From: Pithys albifrons albifrons
Taxonomy: Eukaryota; Chordata; Aves; Passeriformes; Thamnophilidae
Reading direction: 5' to 3'
DNA length: 64,000 bases
Assembly: GCF_047495875.1 (NCBI RefSeq)
Contig: NC_092463.1
Location: 21,193,224-21,257,223 of the forward strand
Below are positions 27,401 to 38,260 of the stretch, one piece after another; position 1 is the stretch's first letter; every line of letters begins with the position of its first letter. The translations under genes and the position numbers were made by a program. Below the pieces are notes generated by a model. That model did no database searches. It was not told the DNA's origin and saw only the letters and a list, made by a program, of their open reading frames with translations.

Positions 27401-30002
27401 ATTTAAAATAACTTAAATGCTTGAGAACTGTGATGCTGGTGGCTTCAGCTTGTTTCTAGTGGGTGACCTGCTGCATCTTGCCATCTGCCAGGGAAAGTAA
27501 AATGGGTAAAGGGACTGTCATTCCCCTTTACTTGGCAGAAGGCCCCTCTGCATGCAGAATTTCTTCATATTCTACTTCAGAGCTTAAATTTCTCTTTGTT
27601 GACTGGATAATTACAGTAGCACTGTTGCAAAGTAATGAAGTAATGGTACTCTGAGAAAATGCCTGCCAATTCTAGCAGTAGCTAATGCTACACTGGAGTG
27701 CCCTGCTGTGTCATTTAAATCTCATCAGTGATGATAATTTTTGCACCTTGCAGGAGTCTGAAGCTGCAATTTTTCCCTAGCCATTTTCTCTGTTGCATGG
27801 TGCTCTAGGACTTTGGCTTTTGGATCTGGATTTCTACTATTGCATTAAAAAAGTGTGTTACCTTTTATGGATGAAAATTTTACATATATTTTCATTTTTC
27901 AAATTTCATTAAAACATTTCCCCAGCAAAAAAATCTTTATTTTCTGTACTTGAACACTATGACTTTTGACCCACTTAAATTAGTGTAAGTTGGGAAAATG
28001 CCGCTCAAGTCAATCAACAAGTTTTGGAGGCAACTGGTCACTACACTTAACAGTGTAACCACCTACAGTCTCCATGCAAGAGGCTAGAGAGCCACAGGAT
28101 ACAGCCAGATCTGCTAGAGTCAGACCAAGCCTGCCATCTAATTGAAATGAAAGTGTAAAATAGGTTCTTGTGCCATTTTTAATCCACTTGCCTAGTCATC
28201 ATCAGGAGGTAAATATTCCTCACTATCTTTCCTGAAAAGTTTAAGAACTTTACACTCCTTATATATCCCTTTAGTTTTTTATTTAACAGTGTTCAACACA
28301 AAATGTCACAGCTCTGTTTGGAAAATGCTATATCCTGTATCTTTTCATGTAAGTGGAACTGGCTTTGTGATGTGCTTAATAAACTCAGTTTCTGTGTTGG
28401 TTATATACCACCAAAATGGAAGATGTTTAAAACCAGTAAAACACTATAGTGAAAATACAAAAATGGTCTCCAGGTTGTATGCTGAGTCTGCCATTACAGT
28501 TTATTTTAAAGTAAATTTCAAGTCAACACTTGTACAAAACAGTGACCAAGTGGTGAAAATGGTGAAAACACAAATTCTGTTGTAAAATAACTGCTAGAAT
28601 CAGTAGGTCAATAAACTATGGCCATGGTAGGTTTCATGGTATCTCTCTGTCTTCTATGATGAATGCCAGGACTGTTGAGAACTATAAGGATAAAGTAATT
28701 TTAATTTCTGTGACGAAGTCAGGTGGTGGGAACAGTGGAGATCCTCCAGCCTAATTTTCTACTCTGTGTTTTCTTCTGCAGAAGTTTGAATACAAAGGCT
28801 GCCTTCATCAGCTGCATGTTTTTTTCCACAGCTTCTTATACTTTATAATTTGGATATGAATTTTAAAGAATGGAGCAGAGATTAGAAATTAGCACCCTTT
28901 GTGTCCTATTGAAAGCAGAGCAACCCCTCCTCCTTAGGCACCACAGAATTCCTTGCTAATAAGGCTGACTGAACAAGTCTTCATTAAACTTGATGTTGCT
29001 GCACTGGAGAATTTGTCTCCATCAGCCGCTCAGACCATGACCTTGACAAATCAACCGTGATGCCTCAGATATGAAAAGCCTTTGTTTAGCTTCTCACGTT
29101 CTTAATACAATTAGTAGCTCTGCAGTTCATCTCTCTGGCCAAAGCAGAGTCATGCCATCCCTTGCTATAATTACTGTTCTCGGGGTAAGTCACTTGGAGC
29201 ATTCCACAAGTGATTCAGTAAAATGTGATTTTAGCCATGTAATTCCCAATCCCCTAGAAATGAGTGGCAGATGAGGAAAAAGCTGGTTACACCCAGTTAT
29301 CGTAGTCATTCTGTACTGTCTGTGCTGGCAACCTAATATGAAATGTAATAGGATGAAATTTCCTCAGAATTTGTATAAACTCATTTATGCAGTATGTCTG
29401 TTATTAGGTGGCTGAGGCTTTTCTCAACTTCCAAACACTGTGGCCCATATGTTTACCACCTCTTTTTTCAACCAGGAGTAAGTTCCAATAGGTGTGACTT
29501 CTGTGTAATGTTGCAGACTACACAAGTCTTTCATTAAAAATCACCTTCCACTCCACTTGAAGATAGAGTTATTATAAGTAACATCAAATAAAGTACACAG
29601 CTTTTTGTGGTAGTCATTAAAGCCTTAGGAGCTGTTTCACAAATACGTAATTCCTTGAGCATGTTGGAGTTTGCTTTGCTCCAGAAGAATGAAAGGCCAG
29701 AGTTTTAAATTGTATTTCTTCCTCATAAATCCTGAGCATAATGCATTTACTTAGGCACTGGTTTTACTGCTTCTTCAGATGAGGTCTCTGTTCCCTTTGG
29801 TATCACTGAACTGGAGGGAGTGGTATGATTTCCGTTCATTACAGTCTGGAGTTAAGATTTCAGATTTCTTGCCCCAGGCAGTGGTTGAAGCCTTTCTCTC
29901 TTCTGTGCCTTAAAATCAAAAGGCAGTGGAACCGTGCAGCAGGTGAGCCAAAGTGCTCTCTTTCTCTGTGTCTATGCATGTAATTGTCTATATTTCTATA
30001 TA

Positions 30003-30036
30003 TGTGCGTGTGTGTGTGTGTGTGCACGTGTATGTG
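30003..30036. repeat. (GT)n microsatellite
   Basis: Uninterrupted GT from about 30008 to 30024, with imperfect flanking TGTGCGTG and GCACGTGTATGTG. It sits in the large intron. Chance open frames across it give runs of Val/Cys or His/Thr and are not genes. Confidence 0.9.
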
Positions 30037-30842
30037 CTCTTTATTTGTAGATTCTTGCAGGACATCAGACAAAAGTCGCAGTTGCATTTTTTGTTGGAGG
30101 GAACGGGTGAGCATCAGACCAACCCAACTGAGTGTCTCTTCAATTAGACAGGTCTTAACAGTTCCACCCCTGGCTTTTTTGCCCACCCCTTCCCTCCCTC
30201 TCTATGCACACAGATCCTGGTCTCCTCAGCCCATGGCACAGATTGCTTCACAGCATCAGAAGAAACATTTTCTGTCAGGTGGAATCCAACCAGTATGTGA
30301 GGAAAATAACAGACTCTTCTGAGCCAGTCTCATCTTTGGGGGGGGCAGAGCTCCTGCCTGCAGCTCAGAGTCAGAGAAGGTCTTGGTCACTTGTGAAAGG
30401 AGATGCATCTGAAGGGATCCATTTCTAACCACAGCAAGGTTTTGATGGATTTAAATGGTGGGCATGGTTGGGACACCCTTAGGGGTGAAAGAGACATCTC
30501 TGAGAGTTCCCAGCTTAAGAACTGGACCAGCTGGACAGTGGTCTGTGTCCTGTGAACTTCTTTACACATTTTCCTTCTCACAGACTTTAAACACTTATTG
30601 GCAAAAAGCTGCTTCAGGCATGTGGAAATAGATAACATGGTCTCTGATGAGTTTCTGCTTGTCTCATAGATCTCCCAGGTATCAGTGGATTTGGCTATTC
30701 ATATTTGAGAAGCTGTATTTAGTTCTGACTAGTGCCTGGATTGCGCCATGCTTTATATAGCTCAAGATTATCTGGCTTTCAGTTAATCTTTCCTCCTAAT
30801 GTATTTTAATGTCTTTCATTTCCCATGTGGGTTGGTTGGTTG

Positions 30843-30857
30843 TTTTTTTTTTTTTTT
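30843..30857. repeat. Homopolymer T15
   Basis: Fifteen T residues after GGTTGGTTGGTTG. Could be a polymorphic mononucleotide tract; no retrotransposon body is recognisable beside it. Confidence 0.85.
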
Positions 30858-32691
30858 GCTTTGGCTATATCCTCGCCTAAACCATCTTCTCTTGCCAGAA
30901 TGATACTCCAGAAGCTCATTCTGACCACCGAGCTTTAATTTCTCCCAAGAAAAGCATCCTGGAATGGCAACTGTTCAGAAGTCACTGGTTGCAAGAAAAA
31001 TTATAAACACAAGCCAAACTCTGCTGACTGGGAATTGTGTTCAGCTGAGTTGTAGAGGTTGGGCTTGGTTCCTTCTCTCTTTCTCAACTGCTGCAGGATG
31101 AAAACAGGCCAGCAGCAACAAGATACAGCTAAAGAGCAAGTCCTTATCTGTTATCTATGCTTCAAATGCCTCAGGAAACAGTTGAAACAGACTTTCATCC
31201 AGCTTTCGCATTTTGAAGGACAAATATGAATAAAAGAAATATGAATATGAAGTGTGATGGAAAGTAGACTTTCTCATGTGTACCTGGGAGAACTTAGGAA
31301 CTCCTCAGTGATTTGTTCTGCTCTGAGATTCATTAGGCTGCCAAAGAGGCCCCAACAGTAAAACCTTCACTGGTTAGCTATCTACAACACTATTTGCCAC
31401 AGAAGTGTCAAACATCAAAAAGAAAAATCTTAGAAAGGGATGAACTAGACACCCAATATCTTAGGGGTTTTGTAGGGGTTGTTGGAAAAGTATTGTGGCC
31501 ATACTGGATTTTGACAGAACTTCCATCAAGGTCCACGGTGGGGTTTTGACAGACTGGACCCAAACTGACAAAGGGGGATGGGGGGACGGGGGTGGTGGTG
31601 TAGGTAGAAGCCTTCTCTACGATTAGAGCCATGAAACTCAGGTTGAGTTCTTGTTTCAGAGTTGAACTTAGGCTTCCCACAGCCAAACAGAGCCTGAGTT
31701 ACCACCCAGACAGGCATTTTGGAGTAAGTTTATCCTTCCCATTTTTCACAAAAGCTGTTGAGAGTTGCTGAGAGGCTGTTAAAAGTCTCTCAGATTAGAG
31801 ATAATGACAGCATTTTAGTGCATGTATTTTTTGGAAAGGAGGGTTTTTTTCCCCTACAGATCTGATTCTACCTCTAATTTGAGTTAATTACTGTGCACAT
31901 TTTAAAAGGCGTTTTTTATATTAGACAAAGGCTCAAGAGACCAGCACCTTGTGAGGAAAAAACCCTGTTTCCTGAGAAACAAGCTTGCTTCAGTATGTCC
32001 ATGACATCCCAACACCCCATGCAGTGCTCTGTGGTGGTGGACAGATTAATTAGGGACCCTAATTGGGAACAAGAAACAAAAGAGGGAGTCTAGGGAAAGA
32101 TGACTTCATCTCCCTGCTCATCTTACATTGCTGTTTCACACACAAAGATCGAGGCAACAGACAAAATAGCAGAAAATTACCTACATAAAAGTTTCCCTTT
32201 GTTGAGGAGAGAGGAGGAAGGATTAAATGAGAAAGGGAACATTGTTCACGTGGGAAGTTACAAGAGCAGGTCTGAGTTTTCATCTTTTTCAACCAGCATG
32301 TTTGTTTAAACCCCACACCTTTAAAGTTTTTGTTCAAGCAGTTTGTCCTTGGACTAATTTCTTCATCTCGTTCTGCTTCAGCCTCAACGTGCTATAAGCC
32401 TTGGAATTTTTAGCCTCTGTGAAACAGAAAGTGCTTTTTCTTACACTGGTAGAAAACACCCTGTCTGCTACATGAAGTTGTTACAACAAGGTGTAGGAGG
32501 AAGTGAGCTGTGACAGTGTTACATAAGGAATAGCTTCATGGTTGGCAGACCTGGGGATATTAGAAAACAATTGTTCCTTCTTTTCCATTAAATATCTAAT
32601 TTCATATGAGTAGTGTAGGCTCAAATTTGGAAGGGTCTAGAAGGAGAGGCTGGCACAATCAGGGACAGTCTATGGCCACTCCTAATTTCTT

Positions 32692-32728
32692 TGGGTTTTT
32701 GTTTGTTGTTTTTTGTTGGTTTTTTTTC
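32692..32728. repeat. T-rich (GTTT)-like low-complexity tract
   Basis: Imperfect GTTT/GTTTTTT units, intronic. No further feature. Confidence 0.6.
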
Positions 32729-34069
32729 TGAGGAAAGGCATCTAACCATGGACTCTGCCCCCTTGCCTGCCAACACAAATGTATCCCTTTACTAAGGCAG
32801 TCGTGTCTTTCCTGCAGGCTGGCAGGCACCAGCCTTGCTAATGCTGTTCCGCATGTTTTCTACCTGAAAGACTCACACAGTTGTCCCCACAGTCCCTGAT
32901 GTCAGTCCTTAATTCTATCATCTAGCGCCCCCCCTCCCCCCTATCATTTAATTCCCAATCACTGTTGTACCAACATCCAGAAGTTGTAGCTTGGCCTTCC
33001 TTGTTGGTTCTGCACCCTGTCACACCCCACCATTCAAACCAAAAAGCCATCTACCTTCTGTGATGCATTCAGTGTACTTAAAATTATTTCTATATTTAAT
33101 TTAATAGGTAAATGTCAAATCAATAATTTATCTGTAAGCCAGATACTTCCTGGCATGTTTCCCCAAATATCCAGATAACCTTGGCTTCAAACAATCTATT
33201 TGTTTTCCTCAGTGTGTCAGAATCCTAAATGTATATTTTTTTTCTGCATAGTACCCACTAAGGGGAAATGAGAAAAACCCAAGCAACCTTAGAAGTGTCA
33301 CAATGAAGCAGAAGGATGCTGGCTGTTTGTCAGAAGCACAGACAGATTGCCCTCGTAGGTTTCAGTCTTAGAGCTGAACTGCTTGGGGCAGAGGTGAGGG
33401 CAAGGAAGGAAAAAAATGTAGACTAAACCAGGACGTTGGGGAGACCTACAGGTGTATTTGGCATGTGGAGCACTCTGTGTTGGTGGACCTGGCTGTTTGG
33501 TAGGTACCTTGGGTCTCCTTCTCTCACTTGGCTTTTCTGGGAAGAATTACCAAGAACTTCCTGGATCAAGTCTAATCCTCCACTGTCACAAATGGACATA
33601 TCCTGTTATCTCACTGCAATAAAATTGTCTTACTTGGTGTTTAAAAACTGAAGTTTTATGCCCTTCATTTTCCATCTGTAAGACTGCACTGGAGTCTTAT
33701 ATCCTTCCAATGATCAGAAACTGTCCTCTAATTTCATTCCTTTAGTTTGAGAAAAACTCATGTCTATGACTATGAGAAACATAGGAAAATGTTTCCAAGG
33801 AGATTAAAAATGACCGGCTGACTGACTGAGTTCTTTAAAATGTGGTATGTACTTTGCATTTAAAAGTTATCTCTGTATTTACCCAGCCTGGAGTAAATCC
33901 AAAACAGGTCACCTGAGAGGAAATCCCTGTCCTAAAGCCGGCTGGTGTCTGAAGAGTTAACGGGACACGGTGATTCATCTGCTGACACGGGGAGCAGCCT
34001 GCTGCATTTCTGCAAGGTGATCAGCTGAAATGTTTGGGACTTTGGTTTAGTTTCACCCCAAACGTGCAG

Positions 34070-34560
34070 CTTTTGTACGGAGGAGGAACCCCGAAACTTT
34101 TCGGTTTTTGTTCGGCGGGGTTTAACGTGAACTTCTGCACCCGTTTCGCTGGCTGCTTCCTGCCTGTCTCCCACCTCCTACTTTTCTGGGTGTGCCTGAT
34201 CTGCCCACAACCTGCACATATCCCCATCTCCCCGCCCTGCCCAGCCGAGAGGGGCGGGCTGGCCGGCGCGGGAGCGGGCGCGGAAGGCTTTCCTGCCCGG
34301 GCGCCCGTAGCCACGGGCGACCGCGGACACGGGCGGGGGGGGCAGCCAGCAACGCTGACCGCAGAACGGAAGGGACCTGAGTCCGGGTAAGTGCAGCGAT
34401 GAGAGGATCCGTTCATCTCGGCAGTCTAGGTTCAGTTTTTTGTATCGGTGGGAGGAGGAGGAGCGCATAAACTTCGCTCAGAAGCAAGGTACTGACTGCA
34501 GCGGCGGGGCGCTGCGCGCCTGGGCAGGCGGGTGGGCAGGCGGAGGGATGGCTGATACTA
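34070..34560. promoter_or_regulatory. Intronic CpG-island-like block 1, candidate alternative promoter
   Basis: An abrupt GC-rich, CpG-dense block in otherwise AT-leaning intron. It has Sp1-type GC boxes (GGGGCGGGCT at 34251-34260 and a GGGCGGGGGG run near 34331) and many CpGs from about 34080 to 34540, with a weaker shoulder to about 34850 (for example around 34798-34835). It contains a clean splice donor, GTAAGT at 34387-34392, preceded by GTCCGG, so a sense first exon ending at 34386 is plausible. CpG islands in vertebrates usually mark promoters. That this one starts a shorter STON2 transcript, or an antisense noncoding RNA, is inference. Chance open frames inside it reflect its base composition. 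Confidence 0.6.
34387..34392 (+). other. Candidate splice donor of an alternative first exon
   Basis: CCGG|GTAAGT is a perfect six-base intronic donor inside CpG island 1. If joined to the exon 4 acceptor (50892/50893), no start codon in this exon feeds the stonin-2 frame: a TGA at 34356-34358 precedes the junction in that phase. Translation would then begin at an internal Met such as 50931. Confidence 0.4.
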
Positions 34561-35969
34561 CAGAGAGAGGAGACTGGGAGAAACGGCTCAGCCCATGAAA
34601 TCCAAGGGAACCTCCAACACGATACCACTGACTTAGGAAAGTTTTATTTAGATACAGAATTTGATGTTGTGAGCACTACTGGTAGGATGAGGCAGAGGGT
34701 TGATGTTTGGTCCTCCGAGAACAAGTGATTGAAAAGGGAATCGTAAGATGTGTGTATGCATGCAACTAAATCGGCATGTCCTGTGCCTTATTCATAGCGC
34801 CGTGTTGTAAACGCACCGCGTTGTAAAGCCGAGGAGGATGTGGGGGAGGAGAGGGGTTTGGTTCGTGAACTTTCGTGGGAGGTTATTTCTTTTCTGATCA
34901 GACAGAGGAAAACTTGGCTGTTTCCCTGTTCATAAAAGTTTCTCTGTAATAGAAGAAGATAAAATGAAACATACAAAAAGAGCTATCTGTATTCATTTTT
35001 TCCAAATATTGCGGAAAGGATAATGGAAATCTGTGTCTGCACACTGAGATGTTCAAGAAAGGCAAGGTCTGGAAGCAGGTTTTGCTGTGAGGTGAACAGA
35101 TCTGAGCTGCTCTGTATAGAATTTCAGTGGGTGAGTGAGCAATTCAGATTCGTCAAGTGCTGCATTGTTCGGGGACTCGGTATTTGTTGAAAGCACAAGC
35201 AGCGCATTGCCCTCGCTTAGGCAGGAATAGCAGCTGGATTTACACAAAAGTGTACATTGGGAACCAAGTTTTGAAGTGCAAAAAACCAAAATTCAGCTAA
35301 GTTGGCATAAGGATAATTTGATGCAAAGTATTTTTCTTCCTCTGTTATTTTCAACAAGTTTGTACTGCAGTGTTTTTATGTGTAGGATCATGTATGTCTG
35401 ATCACTTCGAAATCAGGTTGTGTGAGGACATCCTCATAGGTAAGATTATATTTGGCCTCCTGAATAGTGGCCTCGCTTTCTTTGTAACTTTAACTTTCCA
35501 TTCCTCACAGCCAGTTCCAAAATGCTCATTTCAGCATCAATTGTCCACACTTAACTGAGTTACATTTATGTTTTTCTGTGAGGGAGCAGCACTCAAATTC
35601 GTTCTGCTATTTCAAAATTCATCACACAACAGGGCAGTGAGATGGAGGTACCTAAATAACCATTACTGTATTTTCCCATGCAGATGAAAATGTCACAAAG
35701 CTTTAAAGCCATCATGTAGCTGGAGCTTCTGCATGTGACAAACCATAGCACATCCCTGATTTAGCTCCTGTGAGAACTAGAATAATCTCACCTGCCCAAA
35801 GCACTCCCGTGACTTCACTGAGGAGGGTTTTTTTGGTAAATCAGTTCAGTGGTTAATAGCTCTTGGTATTAAAACTCTACATGAGTTTAAATCTAAGTTT
35901 CTCCATGTTGCCTTCCAATTATCACATATCACTTATTAGATCATAGCAATTTTTCTTTTATAATTTTGT

Positions 35970-36370
35970 GTGTAGGTGCTTACAGACTGTTCCTGAATCT
36001 CCTGTGGAGCAGATTAAATAGATTGAGCTTTTATCTTTTGCTGCGTGGTGGAGTTTTTATTCCTTTTTAGTTGTTGTGAATCTTTTCTGAACCCTCCTCC
36101 AGTTTTCTAAGTCTCTGAATTCTGGGAATTCTGGACAAAAGATCAGGTCATAGTGGTCCACTGGGAATCAGGCCATTCTACATATACAAATGAAATTATT
36201 TCCCCTCTGCTTCATGTTTCTGTCTTCCTAAATCCTATTACATCAGTTCTTTTAGTCTCAAGATGTACTAGAGGTGATAATCATCCAAATCTTTTCCAGA
36301 ATCACTGCTTCTAAAGATGCCTGAGGGTAATGTTACCCTCTTTCCCTATGACCCTCCCTACCTGACTGAA
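35970..36370. mobile_element. Ancient CR1/L3-like repeat remnant
   Basis: Same general pattern as the remnant near 22.3 kb but a different part: GGTGCTTACAGACTG near 35975, AGATTAAATAGATTGAGCTT near 36010, TCTTTTCTGAACCCTCCTCC near 36081 and a degraded GGACAAAAGATCAGGTCATAGTG region. This wording matches a widespread old CR1-type repeat of amniotes as I remember it. Family and strand are uncertain. Confidence 0.5.
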
Positions 36371-37789
36371 ATCCATGCATGTTATGCCTGAGTACTTAAT
36401 ATTAAACACAGCATTCACGATAAAACGCCTTTACAGACAGCAGTAAGTGAGGTGTGCAAAATTATTTCCATCTAAAGGTAGCTCCTACTGGCTCATTGTA
36501 GCAACAGAGGCTCCCTTTTGCCACTTCAGCAAAATTGCAGGGTTCTGCTTTACATATCTTTTGTCTGCTGCATCGTGCAAGTGCAGACAGCCTAACCAGC
36601 CAAAGAGTATCTTCACCAAGTAGTGAAATCTGCTTGGCATCTGGCCATCCACAGGCAAACACCCTTTCCAGGTGGTCTCTTGCTAGGAAATGAATGAAGT
36701 AATGTAGATTAAAAGAATCAACCTGAACTTTCTCCTTCGCAAATTTAAGCTGAACTCCAGAGCTTTACCGAAGCTGGAAGCTGTTCAGTTGAGCTTAGCT
36801 TATTGTCTGTTTTGCAGCTGCCTCAGCATGTACAGGTTCCAGCTGGGACCAACAGAGAATCACTGAAATGTTGTCAGGAATGCTGATCCAGGAGACTCTC
36901 TGTCCTGACCTGAAGTTCACATAACTCTCATGAGAGCTTCTGTTCTCAAGAGATTTTCAGCCTGCTTTGCAGGCCGTAAAGGCAATGAAGAAACACTCAG
37001 ACTTTGGTGTACTTACATAAACTTATAGTTTATAAACCTTTGAAATGGACAGCTGCTGTAGCAGGGTCCTTGTTCTTCTAACCGTATCAAAAGTAAGGCT
37101 GCTCTAGCGGAAAAGGGAATTGCTGTGTCTGCTTGACATTGTTTCCTCAATTTGTGTACCCAAACATTACAGTGAATAAGAAGGGAAATTAGAGGATAAC
37201 AATTGATTCTTTTTCTTTTCAAAGATAATTTATAATAAAATCTTGCCTATCACAAAAGCAAAAAGCAACCAGAACTTTCCCGTTTGAACAGTGACTATAA
37301 AAATCTGCATACCCTAGAGCGACATGTACATACAGAGACTCCATGCCGAGAGCCAAAAGTTAGTGGAAGCATACAGGATTCCAGTAGCTGCCCTCCTGTT
37401 AAACGCTACTCTGTGCTTACAGAGGATAATGCTATCTATATTTATTCTTTGTGCTGGCGAAGTGTTGCCACTTCCATTGAATGACTTGCTAATGGTTCAC
37501 ACTGTAGCATGCTGTGCCGGAGAAAGATAAAATACGTAGGATCAATTCTTGCTGTAGAAGTTGCAGACCCGCTACTCAGCATCCTTGACCAGCCAGAGCA
37601 TCCTGTGAAATAACAACAACCAGACACTACCCGTGTTTTCCCCCCTACTTCTGGTGAACCCAGAAGGATGCTAATTCCAGGCATGCAACGCTTTTAACCT
37701 GTTTGGTGCATGTTATTTTGATCTAGTTCAAATTCAGTAATTAGCTCCCAGGCTTGTCTGTACAAGTCGGTACTCCGGAGAGTGCCTTT

Positions 37790-38260
37790 TCCACAAGCAG
37801 GCTACACCCGTCGCCCGCCGCCCTCCCTGGCTTCAGGGTACACCGCTCGTCCCCGGCACTGCCACCCAGCCCCAGGCGGTGCTGCCGGCGGGCAGCGGGG
37901 CTTCACAGTGCGGGGGCAGCCCCGGCGGGGACGAGACGGCCCCGATGGGGGGAGCTCCTCGAAGCGAGGGGGGGATAGACCCCATGGGAGGGGGGCAGGC
38001 CCCGTGGCGGGGTAGAGCTCCCGTGGGACAGGAGACAGCCAGGAGGGGGGACAGCCCCCATGGCCCGGCGGTCCCGCCCGCTCACCCCGCTGCTATGGCA
38101 ACAGGCCGGGAATTTCTCTGGCTCGGCCATCCCGGTCTCCGCTCCGAAGCGCCTGCTCGGCAGACAGCTCCATTGTCTGCCGGACAGTTGTCTTTCCATC
38201 GGCTTCCATCGAAGCAGCCTCTTCCCGAAGACAAAAGACTCGGCACAAAGACGCTGAGCA
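37790..38260. promoter_or_regulatory. Intronic CpG-island-like block 2, candidate promoter or enhancer
   Basis: The second, GC-richer CpG-dense block in the same intron, about 3.5 kb after the first. It contains GC boxes (CCCGCCCG near 38073), G-runs, a repeating CCCCATGG/CCCCGTGG-type unit between about 37940 and 38065, and an RFX-type site at 38089-38102. I see no splice donor as convincing as the one in block 1. The frames of up to 139 codons across it have Gly/Pro/Ala/Arg-rich composition from base content and no domain. Confidence 0.55.
38089..38102. promoter_or_regulatory. RFX-type X-box site
   Basis: GCTGCTATGGCAAC matches the symmetric RFX consensus GTTGCCATGGCAAC at 12 of 14 positions, with one perfect half-site (ATGGCAAC). 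It lies within CpG-rich block 2. Binding is inferred from the motif only. Confidence 0.5.

Noticed and set aside
34021..34416. Overlapping frames of 118-131 codons on both strands of CpG block 1
   Set aside because: Both strands are open because of base composition. The sense frame reaches the donor in phase 2 and hits a stop nine codons into exon 4, so it does not extend stonin-2.
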